From JANQIO01 sp043585095 (GTDB lineage Bacteria > Pseudomonadota > Gammaproteobacteria > Pseudomonadales > Halieaceae): a DNA stretch of 64,000 nucleotides. Shown here piece after piece: positions 42,735-51,841 of this stretch. Below the pieces are notes generated by a model that was not told where the DNA came from, did no database searches, and saw only the letters and a list, made by a program, of their open reading frames with translations. Position 1 is the stretch's first letter. The number at the start of each line of letters is the position of its first letter. The stretch lies in contig CP121321.1 in NCBI GenBank assembly GCA_043585095.1, positions 434,001-498,000 of the forward strand, in the 5' to 3' direction. The position numbers were made by a program, and so were the translations under genes.

Positions 42735-44297
42735 TCACAGGTTCTTATGAGCCAGTTCTGTTTGAGCGTGATTGGCAAAGCCTGACCCCGCTTCCGCGTA
42801 CAAATTGAAGCTCGCGATATCATGTTTTGCCAGCTCTTTAGCTTCTTCGCGAAAGCGAACGATGGCAGTGATTTTGCCTGTGTAACCCATGTCTCTCAGC
42901 AGTTCACCTACCAGCATGTTCTCACCATGATTGGTGAGGGCCAATAGGACTTGCTCCACTTCATTGAGCTTAATCTGCGCCCAGAATAAGGGGTCGCTGG
43001 CATCTGCGCCGACGACTCGTCTCTGCTTTGCCCGGCAGCTCTCCAACTTCCGGTCGTTATCGTCCACACCCAGCACAGTGTCGTCATAGCGCTCTCGTAA
43101 AATGTCGTAGGCACCACTACCGATGTTGCCCATACCCAGAACAATGATGCGCGTGTTGCTGCAGTCCGGAAAATTGACTTCCAGCTTCTCACTTTTAAAC
43201 CGGCGCAGGCGCCTGTAATAGCGCATATAGAGTGGGTGGACCCGTAGATTCAAGCCGGTAGATAGTATGAAGCTAATAGCGATCGCCAGAGACAGCGCGG
43301 CCGACCACTCTACGCCGATTATGTTTTGCTGGGCTGCGATGGCGATGACGATCAGGCCAAACTCACTGTAATTGGATAACGCTACCGAACTCAGCAAAGC
43401 CGTGCGCGGAGCGGTGTGCAGCCGTGTCATTAGCCAGAAATACAGTGGTGACTTCAATGGTGCTAGCAAGCCAAAAAACAGCGCGATATATACCAGCTCT
43501 GTTGCGGGCCAGCCTGACAAGCCGATGCTGACAAAGAAGCCAACCAGGAAAAGGTCTTTGAATTGAAGCAGGTTCTTGGCCAGCTCTTTGCCTTTATTAT
43601 GCCCTGCTAACATAGCGCCCAGTATCAGCGCACCGAGATCACCCTTGACGCCGACCAACTCAAACACGTCCGCCCCACCGATCGCCAGCGCGAGACCGAA
43701 AAGCGTGAAAAGCTCATCGTGACCGGCCAGGCTCAGCAGCCGGATGATGAGAGGTCTGGCAGGGATTAGCAGGAAGAGCAGCAGCGCGGTGGGCTCTGGC
43801 AGCTTGCCGGTTGCCCCGGCAATGTATATGACCGCTGCCACGTCCTGTATTAGCAGCACACCGATGCTCAGATTGGCGTGGCGCGATGACATTTCACCGC
43901 GCGATTGGAGTACCTGAATGGCGAAAACCGTGCTTGAAAACGAAAGCGCGAATGCGATTAGCACCGCGGTGTTTAAAGATAGCGTCACCCCTGACAGCGT
44001 CGAGCTGGCGACCAGTAAGAGCGGCGTTATCAGACCGATGGTGACCGCCATATGCGCGAGTGTTGAGCCCCAGACCTTGGGTTCCAACAGCTCGGCTGGG
44101 CGCAGCTTCAAACCAATGCTAAATAGCAGTAGCGTTACGCCAAGATCGGACAGCTCAGCGATCATCGGTCCAGGCGTTGTGCCCAGTTCATATAAGACGA
44201 AGCCAGCCGCCAGATAGCCTAGCAGCGCGGGAAGCCCGACACCGCGCGCGAGCATCCCGCACGCCAGAGCGCAGAGAATGGTAATCGGCTCAAACAT
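42735..44297 (-). CDS. CPA2-type cation:proton antiporter with TrkA-N domain (KefB/KefC-like)
   Basis: The 520-residue protein has about a dozen membrane segments (residues 1-370), including SFSSTVFAIQVLQ and a GDLGALILGAMLAGH region, and then a cytoplasmic Rossmann domain with VLGMGNIGSGAYDIL, typical of TrkA-N NAD-binding domains. KefB/C use the same layout for glutathione-gated potassium efflux; the selectivity (K+ or Na+) is unknown here. The glutathione-binding residues were not checked. It is convergent with the sterol desaturase gene and the C array lies between. Confidence 0.9.
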   Translation of the reverse strand: MFEPITILCALACGMLARGVGLPALLGYLAAGFVLYELGTTPGPMIAELSDLGVTLLLFSIGLKLRPAELLEPKVWGSTLAHMAVTIGLITPLLLVASSTLSGVTLSLNTAVLIAFALSFSSTVFAIQVLQSRGEMSSRHANLSIGVLLIQDVAAVIYIAGATGKLPEPTALLLFLLIPARPLIIRLLSLAGHDELFTLFGLALAIGGADVFELVGVKGDLGALILGAMLAGHNKGKELAKNLLQFKDLFLVGFFVSIGLSGWPATELVYIALFFGLLAPLKSPLYFWLMTRLHTAPRTALLSSVALSNYSEFGLIVIAIAAQQNIIGVEWSAALSLAIAISFILSTGLNLRVHPLYMRYYRRLRRFKSEKLEVNFPDCSNTRIIVLGMGNIGSGAYDILRERYDDTVLGVDDNDRKLESCRAKQRRVVGADASDPLFWAQIKLNEVEQVLLALTNHGENMLVGELLRDMGYTGKITAIVRFREEAKELAKHDIASFNLYAEAGSGFANHAQTELAHKNL

Positions 44298-44302
44298 CAG
44301 AT

Positions 44303-44650
44303 TCAGTCCATGTCATCGAAGCGAGTTCTAAAGAGCACGAAAAAGCATAGACAAGCGACCACCGTCTCCAGGCCAACATGCCATCCCTGTAGACTTTCTG
44401 CCTGTTGTAGCCCGGATGAGGCGTTCGCCAGTACGGCGGTGCTGGTGGATGCGGAGGTCAGCCAAAGCACAAAGCGGGACTGGCCCAGCAGCCCCAAAGC
44501 AAGCAGCAGGTAGTAGGCGCCCACCAATGCCGTGAGCAAGGCTTCACCGCTGGTTTCCCGAAACCACAGTTGCCCGATGTGGGTAATTCCCGATATCAGT
44601 ATTAACAGCGCGGCGCTGCGGCGAAAATTCCAAGTGGCTTGAATCTGCAT
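44303..44650 (-). CDS. Hypothetical membrane protein
   Basis: The 115-residue protein has three or four hydrophobic segments (near residues 12-30, 37-55, 58-78 and 90-108) and no recognised domain. It starts with the arginine-rich MQIQATWNFRRSAALL. It ends five bases before the antiporter start on the same strand, so the two genes are probably cotranscribed; it may be an accessory subunit. I do not recognise it. Confidence 0.65.
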   Translation of the reverse strand: MQIQATWNFRRSAALLILISGITHIGQLWFRETSGEALLTALVGAYYLLLALGLLGQSRFVLWLTSASTSTAVLANASSGLQQAESLQGWHVGLETVVACLCFFVLFRTRFDDMD

Positions 44651-44712
44651 GAATTAACTACATTCAGTGAGCTTTGAATGTACACAGCTTCAGCCCCTTG
44701 GGCCAGCACTTG

Positions 44713-45618
44713 TCAGTTCGCAGCCGCGCTCAGCGCAACCGCGGCCCGGGATTGGTTGGTTTTTCCCAGCGCCGCGGTAATAAAGTTACCCGCAGCGCGC
44801 AGCGCATTGATATCAACGCCGGTTTTGATACCGAGGCCGTCAAGTAGGTACACAACATCCTCTGTGGCCACGTTCCCGGTGGCGCCGGGTGCGTAAGGGC
44901 AGCCACCTAACCCGGAGACCGATGCGTCCACTGTGGCTATGCCGTGCTGTAAGCCCACCAGAATGTTGGCGAGCGCCTGGCCATAGGTGTCGTGGCAATG
45001 CAGCGCCAGCCGTGTTGCCGAAATGCGACTTACCACGCAGTCCAGCAGTTTGGCGACACTGCCAGCGGTGCCAACGCCTGTCGTATCCCCCAGCGATACC
45101 TCGTAGCATCCCATGCCCAGCAGAGCCTCGCAGAGGTCTGCAACTCGTTGGGGTTTTGTGGGTCCGTCAAACGGGCAGGCAATCACGCAGGAGATATAGC
45201 CGCGTACGGGAACGCCGGCTTCGCGGGCGGTTGCCATAACCGGTGCAAATCTTTCGAGGCTCTCAGCAACACTGCAATTGATGTTCTTTTGGCTAAAACC
45301 TTCCGATGCCGCGGCAAAGACAGCAACCTCGTCGGCACCGGCATCAAGAGCCCGCTCTAACCCCTGAAGGTTGGGCGTCAGCGCTGAGTAACGTGTGCCA
45401 GGCTGGCGCGTTATGCCCATGAACACCGCTTCGCTGCTGGCCATTTGTGGCACCCATTTGGGATTCACAAAGCTGCCCGTTTCGATAACGGGCAGGCCTG
45501 CGTCCGTCAAGCGATTAACGAGCTCTATACGGGTCTCTGCGGTTATTGCCACCGCTTCATTCTGCAGGCCGTCCCTTGGGCCGACCTCTACAAGGGTCAC
45601 GGATGAGGGCAGCGTCAC
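44713..45618 (-). CDS. liuE: Hydroxymethylglutaryl-CoA lyase
   Basis: This TIM-barrel enzyme splits HMG-CoA into acetyl-CoA and acetoacetate, the last step of leucine breakdown. The 301-residue product has VEVGPRDGLQNE at the N-terminus (catalytic Arg and Asp), SLGDTTGVGTAG, and the C-terminal GLGGCPYAPGATGNVATED with the flexible-loop Cys. It is the last gene of the liu operon and overlaps liuD by four bases. Start at 45618. Confidence 0.93.
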   Translation of the reverse strand: MTLPSSVTLVEVGPRDGLQNEAVAITAETRIELVNRLTDAGLPVIETGSFVNPKWVPQMASSEAVFMGITRQPGTRYSALTPNLQGLERALDAGADEVAVFAAASEGFSQKNINCSVAESLERFAPVMATAREAGVPVRGYISCVIACPFDGPTKPQRVADLCEALLGMGCYEVSLGDTTGVGTAGSVAKLLDCVVSRISATRLALHCHDTYGQALANILVGLQHGIATVDASVSGLGGCPYAPGATGNVATEDVVYLLDGLGIKTGVDINALRAAGNFITAALGKTNQSRAAVALSAAAN

Positions 45619-47630
45619 GTTTCAATCTCCTCAAATTGCAACAGCTCGATGTCACCGTCTACCAGCTCGCCCGGCTCTGCATAGAATGCTCGCACGGTTC
45701 CCACAGCTGGCGCGCGTATGGTGTGCTCCATCTTCATGGCCTCCATCACCAACAGCGGTGTGCCCTTTTCAACGCGCTCTCCGACGCCGACGAGATGCTT
45801 AACGATCAGGCCGTTCATGGGCGCTTTAGGGTTGCCACCGGTGCCGTTCGCTCCAGGGTCACCGAAGTCTGGATCCCGTTCCTGAAAGCTAAACACTCCG
45901 GCACCGGTAAAAGCGGAGTAACTGTCGCCGTGTTCGGCAACGGTGATGCGCTGCTGGAAGCCATCAACGTTGGCAAGTAGCTCATTGCCATTCAGCACTC
46001 CGCTCACCTGAGCGCACTGACCGTCCCAGTGGATTTCGAAGACCCCTTTAGACAGGTGATGTGCGGTGATATCCCTGTCTACGCCTTGGCAGCTCAGTGC
46101 AAAGCCCTGCTCGTGGGCTGCGTTCATACGCCAGCCATCTCTATGGTGCCAGGGTGACCAGGCATCCTTGCGCACTGTTGAAGGATCCTGCCCTGTGGAG
46201 GCTGCCCGGCGCTGTCTGTTGAGCAGTAGATACAGGGCGGCGAGGGGCGTTGCTTCGCTATCGGCGGTATTCCGAGATCGCAGTAGCTCCTGCGCATTGT
46301 CTTCAATGAAGCGGGTGCTGAGCTCTCCGCAGCGAAAAGGCTCGCTGCAGGCAATGTTGTGCAGGAACGCGATGTTGGTTTGCAGTCCTGCAACCTGAAA
46401 GGCAGCAAGTGCCTTGGCCAGGCGTCGCAGAGCGGCGTCCCGGTCCTGGTCCCAGCAAACCAGCTTGGCGATCATGGGATCATAGTGAACGCTTACGACA
46501 TCCGCCTGCTGCACGCCCGTATCCACCCTGATGTATTCAGAATTGTCTGGGTAGTTCAAATGGTCTAGTCGACCGGTGGCAGGAAGAAAGTCGTTATTGG
46601 GATCTTCGGCGTATATGCGGGCCTCAAAAGCATGCCCGGATACCTTAATATCCTGCTGGGATTTTGGCAGGGGTTGTCCCGCGGCAACTCTAAGCTGCCA
46701 TTCAACAAGGTCGATCCCGGTGATCATTTCCGTAACCGGGTGCTCGACTTGCAATCGGGTGTTCATTTCCATGAAGTAAAAAGCGCCGTCCTCGTCCAAC
46801 AAGAACTCCACCGTTCCCGCTCCACGATAGTTGATCGCTTGAGCGGCGCGAAGTCCTGCCTCGCCCATTGCAACGCGCAGTTCAGGCGATAGAGCCGGAG
46901 CGGGGGCCTCTTCGATCACCTTCTGGTGCCGTCTTTGTACTGAGCAGTCTCTTTCTGCAAGGTATATGCCGTTGCCTTGTTGGTCGCAAAATACTTGTAT
47001 CTCCACATGCCGTGGACGCTCGAGAAATTTCTCTACCAGCATACGGCTGTCGCCAAAGCTGCTTTCGGCTTCGCGCTGCGCGGCGGCCAGTTCTTCGGCG
47101 AAGCCAGCAGCGTCGTCCACGCGGCGCATGCCCTTGCCGCCGCCGCCGGACACAGCCTTGAGCAGCACAGGAAACCCAATGGCTTGCGCTTGTTTGAGAA
47201 GCTCCGCTGGCGCTTGTTCGTCGCCATGAAAGCCGGGCAGCATAGGTACCCGCGCGGCGCCCATGATCTGTTTAGCAGCGGCCTTTGAGCCCATCGCCTC
47301 AATAGCACTGGCGCTCGGTCCGATGAATGCAATGCCCGCATCCTCACAGCTTCGGCAAAAATCGGCGTTTTCGGACAGGAATCCGTAGCCGGGATGAATT
47401 GCCTGTGCGCCAGTGCGCATCGCGGCGGCAAGAATCTTGTCTCCGCAGAGATAGGATTCGCGCGCAGCTGAAGGGCCAATGTGTGCGGCTTCGCCGGCGA
47501 GGGTGGTGTGTAGCGCCGTCGCATCCGCATCGGAGTAAACAGCGACTGTGGCGATTCCCAGGCGATGTGCCGTGCGAATGATGCGACAGGCAATTTCGCC
47601 GCGATTGGCAATCAGAATTTTTTCAAACAT
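45615..47630 (-). CDS. liuD: Methylcrotonyl-CoA carboxylase alpha subunit (biotin carboxylase and biotin carrier)
   Basis: The 671-residue chain carboxylates biotin with ATP and delivers it to the beta subunit for methylcrotonyl-CoA. It opens with MFEKILIANRGEIACRII, has the ATP-grasp GGGGKGMR, and ends with the biotin carrier motif VMEAMKMEHT, where the Lys is biotinylated. I placed the start at ATG 47630 because the family starts there; the longer frame to 47714 adds an Arg-rich stretch that reads antisense to liuC. It overlaps liuC by eight bases and liuE by four. Acyl-CoA specificity is inferred from the operon. Confidence 0.93.
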   Translation of the reverse strand: MFEKILIANRGEIACRIIRTAHRLGIATVAVYSDADATALHTTLAGEAAHIGPSAARESYLCGDKILAAAMRTGAQAIHPGYGFLSENADFCRSCEDAGIAFIGPSASAIEAMGSKAAAKQIMGAARVPMLPGFHGDEQAPAELLKQAQAIGFPVLLKAVSGGGGKGMRRVDDAAGFAEELAAAQREAESSFGDSRMLVEKFLERPRHVEIQVFCDQQGNGIYLAERDCSVQRRHQKVIEEAPAPALSPELRVAMGEAGLRAAQAINYRGAGTVEFLLDEDGAFYFMEMNTRLQVEHPVTEMITGIDLVEWQLRVAAGQPLPKSQQDIKVSGHAFEARIYAEDPNNDFLPATGRLDHLNYPDNSEYIRVDTGVQQADVVSVHYDPMIAKLVCWDQDRDAALRRLAKALAAFQVAGLQTNIAFLHNIACSEPFRCGELSTRFIEDNAQELLRSRNTADSEATPLAALYLLLNRQRRAASTGQDPSTVRKDAWSPWHHRDGWRMNAAHEQGFALSCQGVDRDITAHHLSKGVFEIHWDGQCAQVSGVLNGNELLANVDGFQQRITVAEHGDSYSAFTGAGVFSFQERDPDFGDPGANGTGGNPKAPMNGLIVKHLVGVGERVEKGTPLLVMEAMKMEHTIRAPAVGTVRAFYAEPGELVDGDIELLQFEEIET

Positions 47631-48420
47631 CACTTTGCCTCCACGCGGGCGGCCGCTTCTCGAGGAACGCCTGCAGTCCCTCCTGACCCTCACTGGAGAC
47701 TCGGATGCTGGCAATGCGTTTGCAGCTATCTTCTATCAGCGCGTCGCTGATCGGTTGCTGTGCATAATCGATCACCAGCGCCTTGGCAGCTCGTAGTGCG
47801 CTGGGCCCGTTCTCTAGAAGAGTGAGCAACAGTCTCTCCACAGCTGGCTCCAGAGCCTCGGCTTCTACGGTCTCGCTCAGTAAACCGAGCTTTAAGGCCT
47901 GCTCTGCATCGATCACTTCAGCGGTTGTGAAGTAGCGGCGCGCGGCGCGCGGACCAATAGCATTGATGACATAGGGGCTGATCGTTGCTGGGATTAAGCC
48001 AATCTTGACTTCGGACAGACAAAAGCGTGCCCGCTCTGTCCCGATAGCCATATCGCAACAGCTAACCAGGCCCACGGCACCGCCATAGGCTGCCCCTTGC
48101 ACTTTGGCAATAGTCGGTTGTGGCAGGGTGTTAAGGCGCTTTAGCATGGCTGCCAGCGCTCTGGCGTCTTCACAATTTTGGGCTTCGCTATAGTTCGCCA
48201 TGCGTTGCATCCAGGCCAGATCCGCGCCGGCGGAGAAGCTTTTGCCCTCGGCTGCCAACACCAGCACCCGGACGTCTTCGTCTGCTGCAACGCGATCCAG
48301 GGCATCGATTAACTGGCCAATAATTACGTCATCGAAGGCGTTATGTTTTTCGGGCCGACTCAGTGTCAGGGTGGCGACGCCCCGGGAGTCGATTGCCAGG
48401 CTGATAGCCGAAGAGTCCAT
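47623..48420 (-). CDS. liuC: Methylglutaconyl-CoA hydratase (enoyl-CoA hydratase family)
   Basis: The 265-residue crotonase-fold enzyme hydrates 3-methylglutaconyl-CoA to HMG-CoA. Motifs are SRPEKHNAFDDVIIGQL, the oxyanion hole AEGKSFSAGADLAWM, and AAYGGAVGLVSCCDMAIG. Placement between liuB and liuD gives the specificity; by sequence alone it is a general enoyl-CoA hydratase. It starts two bases after the liuB stop and overlaps liuD by eight bases. Confidence 0.9.
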   Translation of the reverse strand: MDSSAISLAIDSRGVATLTLSRPEKHNAFDDVIIGQLIDALDRVAADEDVRVLVLAAEGKSFSAGADLAWMQRMANYSEAQNCEDARALAAMLKRLNTLPQPTIAKVQGAAYGGAVGLVSCCDMAIGTERARFCLSEVKIGLIPATISPYVINAIGPRAARRYFTTAEVIDAEQALKLGLLSETVEAEALEPAVERLLLTLLENGPSALRAAKALVIDYAQQPISDALIEDSCKRIASIRVSSEGQEGLQAFLEKRPPAWRQSDV

Positions 48421-48422
48421 GA

Positions 48423-50042
48423 CTACATCCTGAACACGCCAAAGCGTGTCTCTTCTATGGGTGCGTTCAGGCAGGCGGACAGCGCTAGCCCGAGCACCAT
48501 GCGCGTGTCCGCCGGGTCTATGACACCGTCGTCCCAGAGCCGTGCTGAGGCATAGTAGGGGTGACCTTGCGCCTCGTAACTGTCGATGATGGGCTGTTTA
48601 AATGCTGCTTCCTCAGCTTCTCCCCAGGTCTCGCCGTTGTTTTCTTTCTGGTCGCGTTTCACCTGTGCCAACACGCCCGCCGCCTGCTCTCCACCCATTA
48701 CGGATATACGCGCATTGGGCCACATGAACAGAAAGCGAGGATCATATGCGCGCCCGCACATACCGTAATTGCCCGCGCCGAAAGAGCCTCCTATAAGCAC
48801 TGTGAGCTTCGGTACATTGGCGCAGGCAACCGCATTGACCATCTTGGCACCATGCTTGGCAATGCCGCTAGACTCATATTGTTTACCAACCATGAATCCG
48901 GTGATGTTCTGCAAGAACAGCAGGGGAATTTTGCGCTGTGCACAAAGTTCGATGAAGTGCGCCCCTTTTTCTGCGGACTCCCCAAACAGGATGCCGTTGT
49001 TGGCGACGATGCCTATTGGATAGCCGAACAGTCGCGCAAAGCCGCATACTAAAGTGGTGCCATAGAGCGCTTTGAATTCATCCAGCTCGCTGGCGTCTAC
49101 CAGTCGTGCAATGACCTCGCGTACGTCGTAGGGCTGGCGGGTGTCCCTCGGCACAATTCCGTAGAGGTCGCTCGCCGGGTACAGCGGCTCTCTAGCCTCG
49201 CGCCGGTCCAGCTCAATGCGCTTGACCCGGTTGAGGCGGCTCACTGCCTGTCGCACCAGCTGTAATGCGTGGGCGTCATTGTTGGCGTAGTGGTCGGTAA
49301 CGCCGGAGGTTCGGCAGTGCACATCGGCGCCGCCTAATTCCTCGGCGCTGACGACTTCGCCGGTGGCCGCTTTGACCAGGGGCGGTCCGCCCAGGAAGAT
49401 CGTTCCCTGCTCCCGCACGATGATTGACTCGTCGGCCATGGCCGGAAGGTAGGCGCCGCCTGCCGTGCAGGAACCTAGAACCGCAGCAATTTGCGGAATG
49501 CCCTGCGCTGACATGCGCGCCTGGTTGAAGAACGCGCGCCCGAAGTGTTCACGGTCCGGGAAAACCTCATCTTGCAGCGGCAAGTAAGCGCCGCCAGAGT
49601 CGACCAGATAGAGGCAGGGTAGGTGGTTTTCCGCGGCAATTCTCTGCGCGCGGTCTTGCTTGCGAACCGTCAACGGGTAGTAGGTGCCGCCTTTCACCGT
49701 GGCGTCGTTCACAAAAATCATGCACTCCTGCCCGGACACCTGGCCAATGCCTGTGATGATGCCGGCGGCGGGAACTGCATCGTCATATACGTTGTGAGCA
49801 GCAAGCTGTGATAACTCAAGAAAAGGAGAACCCGGATCCAGAAGAGCATTGAGTCGATCTCTGGGTAGTAGCTTGCCTCGGGCCGTATGGCGCTGCTGGT
49901 ATTTCTCTCCTCCACCTTGCTTGATGGTGTCGACTAGCGCTCGGAGGTCGTCTACCTGCACTGCCATGTGATCACGATTGGCGAGAAAGTCTGGGTCTCG
50001 CGGGTTGATTTCGCTCTCTATGGTGCTGTTGTTTTTGATCAT
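48423..50042 (-). CDS. liuB: Methylcrotonyl-CoA carboxylase beta subunit (carboxyltransferase)
   Basis: The 539-residue subunit moves the carboxyl group from carboxybiotin to methylcrotonyl-CoA. It has the acyl-CoA carboxyltransferase layout with VDSGGAYLPLQDEVFPDREHFGR, GSCTAGGAYLPAMADE and QNITGFMVG, and the glycine pair of the C-terminal half in SFGAGNYGM. Length fits the family (about 535). It overlaps the upstream liuA by four bases and is followed closely by liuC. Confidence 0.95.
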   Translation of the reverse strand: MIKNNSTIESEINPRDPDFLANRDHMAVQVDDLRALVDTIKQGGGEKYQQRHTARGKLLPRDRLNALLDPGSPFLELSQLAAHNVYDDAVPAAGIITGIGQVSGQECMIFVNDATVKGGTYYPLTVRKQDRAQRIAAENHLPCLYLVDSGGAYLPLQDEVFPDREHFGRAFFNQARMSAQGIPQIAAVLGSCTAGGAYLPAMADESIIVREQGTIFLGGPPLVKAATGEVVSAEELGGADVHCRTSGVTDHYANNDAHALQLVRQAVSRLNRVKRIELDRREAREPLYPASDLYGIVPRDTRQPYDVREVIARLVDASELDEFKALYGTTLVCGFARLFGYPIGIVANNGILFGESAEKGAHFIELCAQRKIPLLFLQNITGFMVGKQYESSGIAKHGAKMVNAVACANVPKLTVLIGGSFGAGNYGMCGRAYDPRFLFMWPNARISVMGGEQAAGVLAQVKRDQKENNGETWGEAEEAAFKQPIIDSYEAQGHPYYASARLWDDGVIDPADTRMVLGLALSACLNAPIEETRFGVFRM

Positions 50043-51208
50043 GCGGTTTCTCGAAACATTTCGCGGCCGATAAGCATGCGACGAATCTCAGATGTGCCTG
50101 CACCAATTTCATACAGCTTGGCGTCGCGCAATAAACGTCCAGTCGCATAATCGTTGATGTAGCCATTGCCGCCGAGGGCTTGAATGGCCTGAAGCGCAAC
50201 CTGTGTCGCTTTTTCGGCCGTGAATAGAATCACGGCAGCAGCGTCCTTGCGGCTGTCTTCGCCTCGGTCAAGGGCGGCTCCTACGGCATAAAGGTAGGCT
50301 CGAGACGCATTCATATCGGCGTACATATCGGCGACTTTGCCCTGCATCAGCTGAAACTCGCCGATGCTTTGCCCAAACTGTTTGCGGTCGTGGAGATAGG
50401 GCACGACCACATCCATGGCGGCTTGCATCAGGCCAACCGGGCCGCCCGAGAGCACGCAGCGTTCATAGTCGAGGCCGGACATCAATACGTTGACCCCTTT
50501 TCCCTGCGCACCCAAAACGTTTTCTTCGGGAACTTCGCAATCTTCAAACACCAGCTCGCAGGTGTTGGAGCCGCGCATGCCTAGCTTGTCGAGCTTCTGA
50601 GCTCGCGAAAATCCCGGGAAGTCGCGCTCGACGATAAAAGCGGTCATGCCACGTGAGCCGGCTTCAGGGTCTGTCTTGGCGTAGATGACATAGGTGTGTG
50701 CATCGGGCCCGTTGGTGATCCACATCTTGTTGCCGTTGAGAATATAGCGGTCGCCTTTCTTGTCGGCACGTAACTTCATGCTGACCACGTCAGACCCTGC
50801 GTTGGGTTCGGACATGGCCAGCGCGCCGATATGCTCGCCGCTGCAGAGACGGGGCAGATAGCGCTGCTTTTGCGCTTCGCTGCCATTCTTGCGGATCTGG
50901 TTGACGCATAGGTTGGAATGCGCGCCGTAGCTAAGCCCCACCGATCCAGATGCACGTGATATCTCTTCCATAGCGACACAATGCGCGAGATAACCCATGC
51001 CGCTGCCGCCGTACTCTTCTTCAACCGTTATCCCCAGCAAGCCCATATCACCAAAGCTGCGCCACATGTCGGCGGGGAATTCATTGTCGCGATCGATTTG
51101 TTCGGCACGGGGAGCGAGCTGCGCCGCACAGAGGTTGTAAACGGCATCGCGGAGCATGTCGATCTCTTCGCCGAGGCCAAAGTTAAGGGTAGGGTAGGGC
51201 GTGTTCAT
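50039..51208 (-). CDS. liuA: Isovaleryl-CoA dehydrogenase
   Basis: The 389-residue FAD enzyme turns isovaleryl-CoA into 3-methylcrotonyl-CoA. Acyl-CoA dehydrogenase motifs are AMSEPNAGSDVVSMKL, MWITNGPDAHTYVIYAKTD and the C-terminal QALGGNGYINDYATGRLLRDAKLYEIGAGTSEI (parts shown). The catalytic Glu of isovaleryl enzymes sits in the LDYERCVLSGGPVGLMQ helix region. I set the start at ATG 51208, whose sequence overlaps the liuR stop by four bases; a longer frame to 51250 has no support. Specificity is inferred from the operon. Confidence 0.93.
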   Translation of the reverse strand: MNTPYPTLNFGLGEEIDMLRDAVYNLCAAQLAPRAEQIDRDNEFPADMWRSFGDMGLLGITVEEEYGGSGMGYLAHCVAMEEISRASGSVGLSYGAHSNLCVNQIRKNGSEAQKQRYLPRLCSGEHIGALAMSEPNAGSDVVSMKLRADKKGDRYILNGNKMWITNGPDAHTYVIYAKTDPEAGSRGMTAFIVERDFPGFSRAQKLDKLGMRGSNTCELVFEDCEVPEENVLGAQGKGVNVLMSGLDYERCVLSGGPVGLMQAAMDVVVPYLHDRKQFGQSIGEFQLMQGKVADMYADMNASRAYLYAVGAALDRGEDSRKDAAAVILFTAEKATQVALQAIQALGGNGYINDYATGRLLRDAKLYEIGAGTSEIRRMLIGREMFRETA

Positions 51209-51615
51209 GAATTGGCTTCCTCTTGCAGGGCCGTTAGTGCCTGCTCGCAACGTGATTCAACTTCATCGAGCTCTGACATCATTTCTTCTATGTCTGCCAG
51301 CTGGGTCTTGAGCTCGGATCGGCGTTGTCTGATTTTAGTGATAAGAGAGTGCAACTGTTCAGCATTGCTCCGCCCCGGCTCGTACATCTCAATGATTTCA
51401 CGGCTCTCTTCAAGGCTCAGGCCGCAGCGTTTGCCGCGCAGAATTAGCGCTAGCCGAACTCGATCAGCGGGCTTGAAAAGCCGCCGGGTGCCGTCACGGT
51501 CAGGGCGAAGTAGACCTTTCTCTTCATAGAAGCGGATTGTGCGCGGCGTGACATCAAACTCGCTGGCCAGATCCGAAATGGTGTAGAAAGACTGTACTGG
51601 TTCTTGTTGCATCAC
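51205..51615 (-). CDS. liuR: MerR family regulator of leucine/isovalerate catabolism
   Basis: The 136-residue protein has a MerR N-terminal domain (ISDLASEFDVTPRTIRFYEEKGLLRP) and a coiled-coil dimerisation helix, but no metal-binding cysteines. LiuR of other gammaproteobacteria represses the liu genes until branched-chain acyl-CoA rises. Here it is first in the operon, overlapping liuA by four bases, and a perfect 18-bp palindrome lies 52 bases upstream of its start, so autoregulation is likely. Confidence 0.92.
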   Translation of the reverse strand: MMQQEPVQSFYTISDLASEFDVTPRTIRFYEEKGLLRPDRDGTRRLFKPADRVRLALILRGKRCGLSLEESREIIEMYEPGRSNAEQLHSLITKIRQRRSELKTQLADIEEMMSELDEVESRCEQALTALQEEANS

Positions 51616-51667
51616 AGGGTCCAGCGAGAACGTCGGTTAACGTAGCAGGGCTGAGAGTATAGATGCC

Positions 51668-51685
51668 GTTTACGTTAACGTAAAC
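51668..51685. promoter_or_regulatory. Perfect 18-bp palindrome, probable LiuR operator
   Basis: GTTTACGTTAACGTAAAC is fully self-complementary and lies upstream of liuR. The MerR-type regulator LiuR is reported to bind palindromes of this TTTACGT-ACGTAAA type, so this is very probably its site. A partial second half-site, GGTTAACGTAG, lies nearer the gene at 51635-51645. No exact promoter boxes were assigned. Confidence 0.85.
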
Positions 51686-51841
51686 TAATAGCCTGGCTCT
51701 TATGCGCATGGCCCGCCGCTTGATCAGGGTTGGCTTTGCTATCATGTGGGCCAAGTAGCTTCAAGCGGTCTATCAATGCATTGTTTTATCTATGCATACA
51801 GAACACTCGATTAACGCTTCCTGGGAATTAGGCGCAACAGC

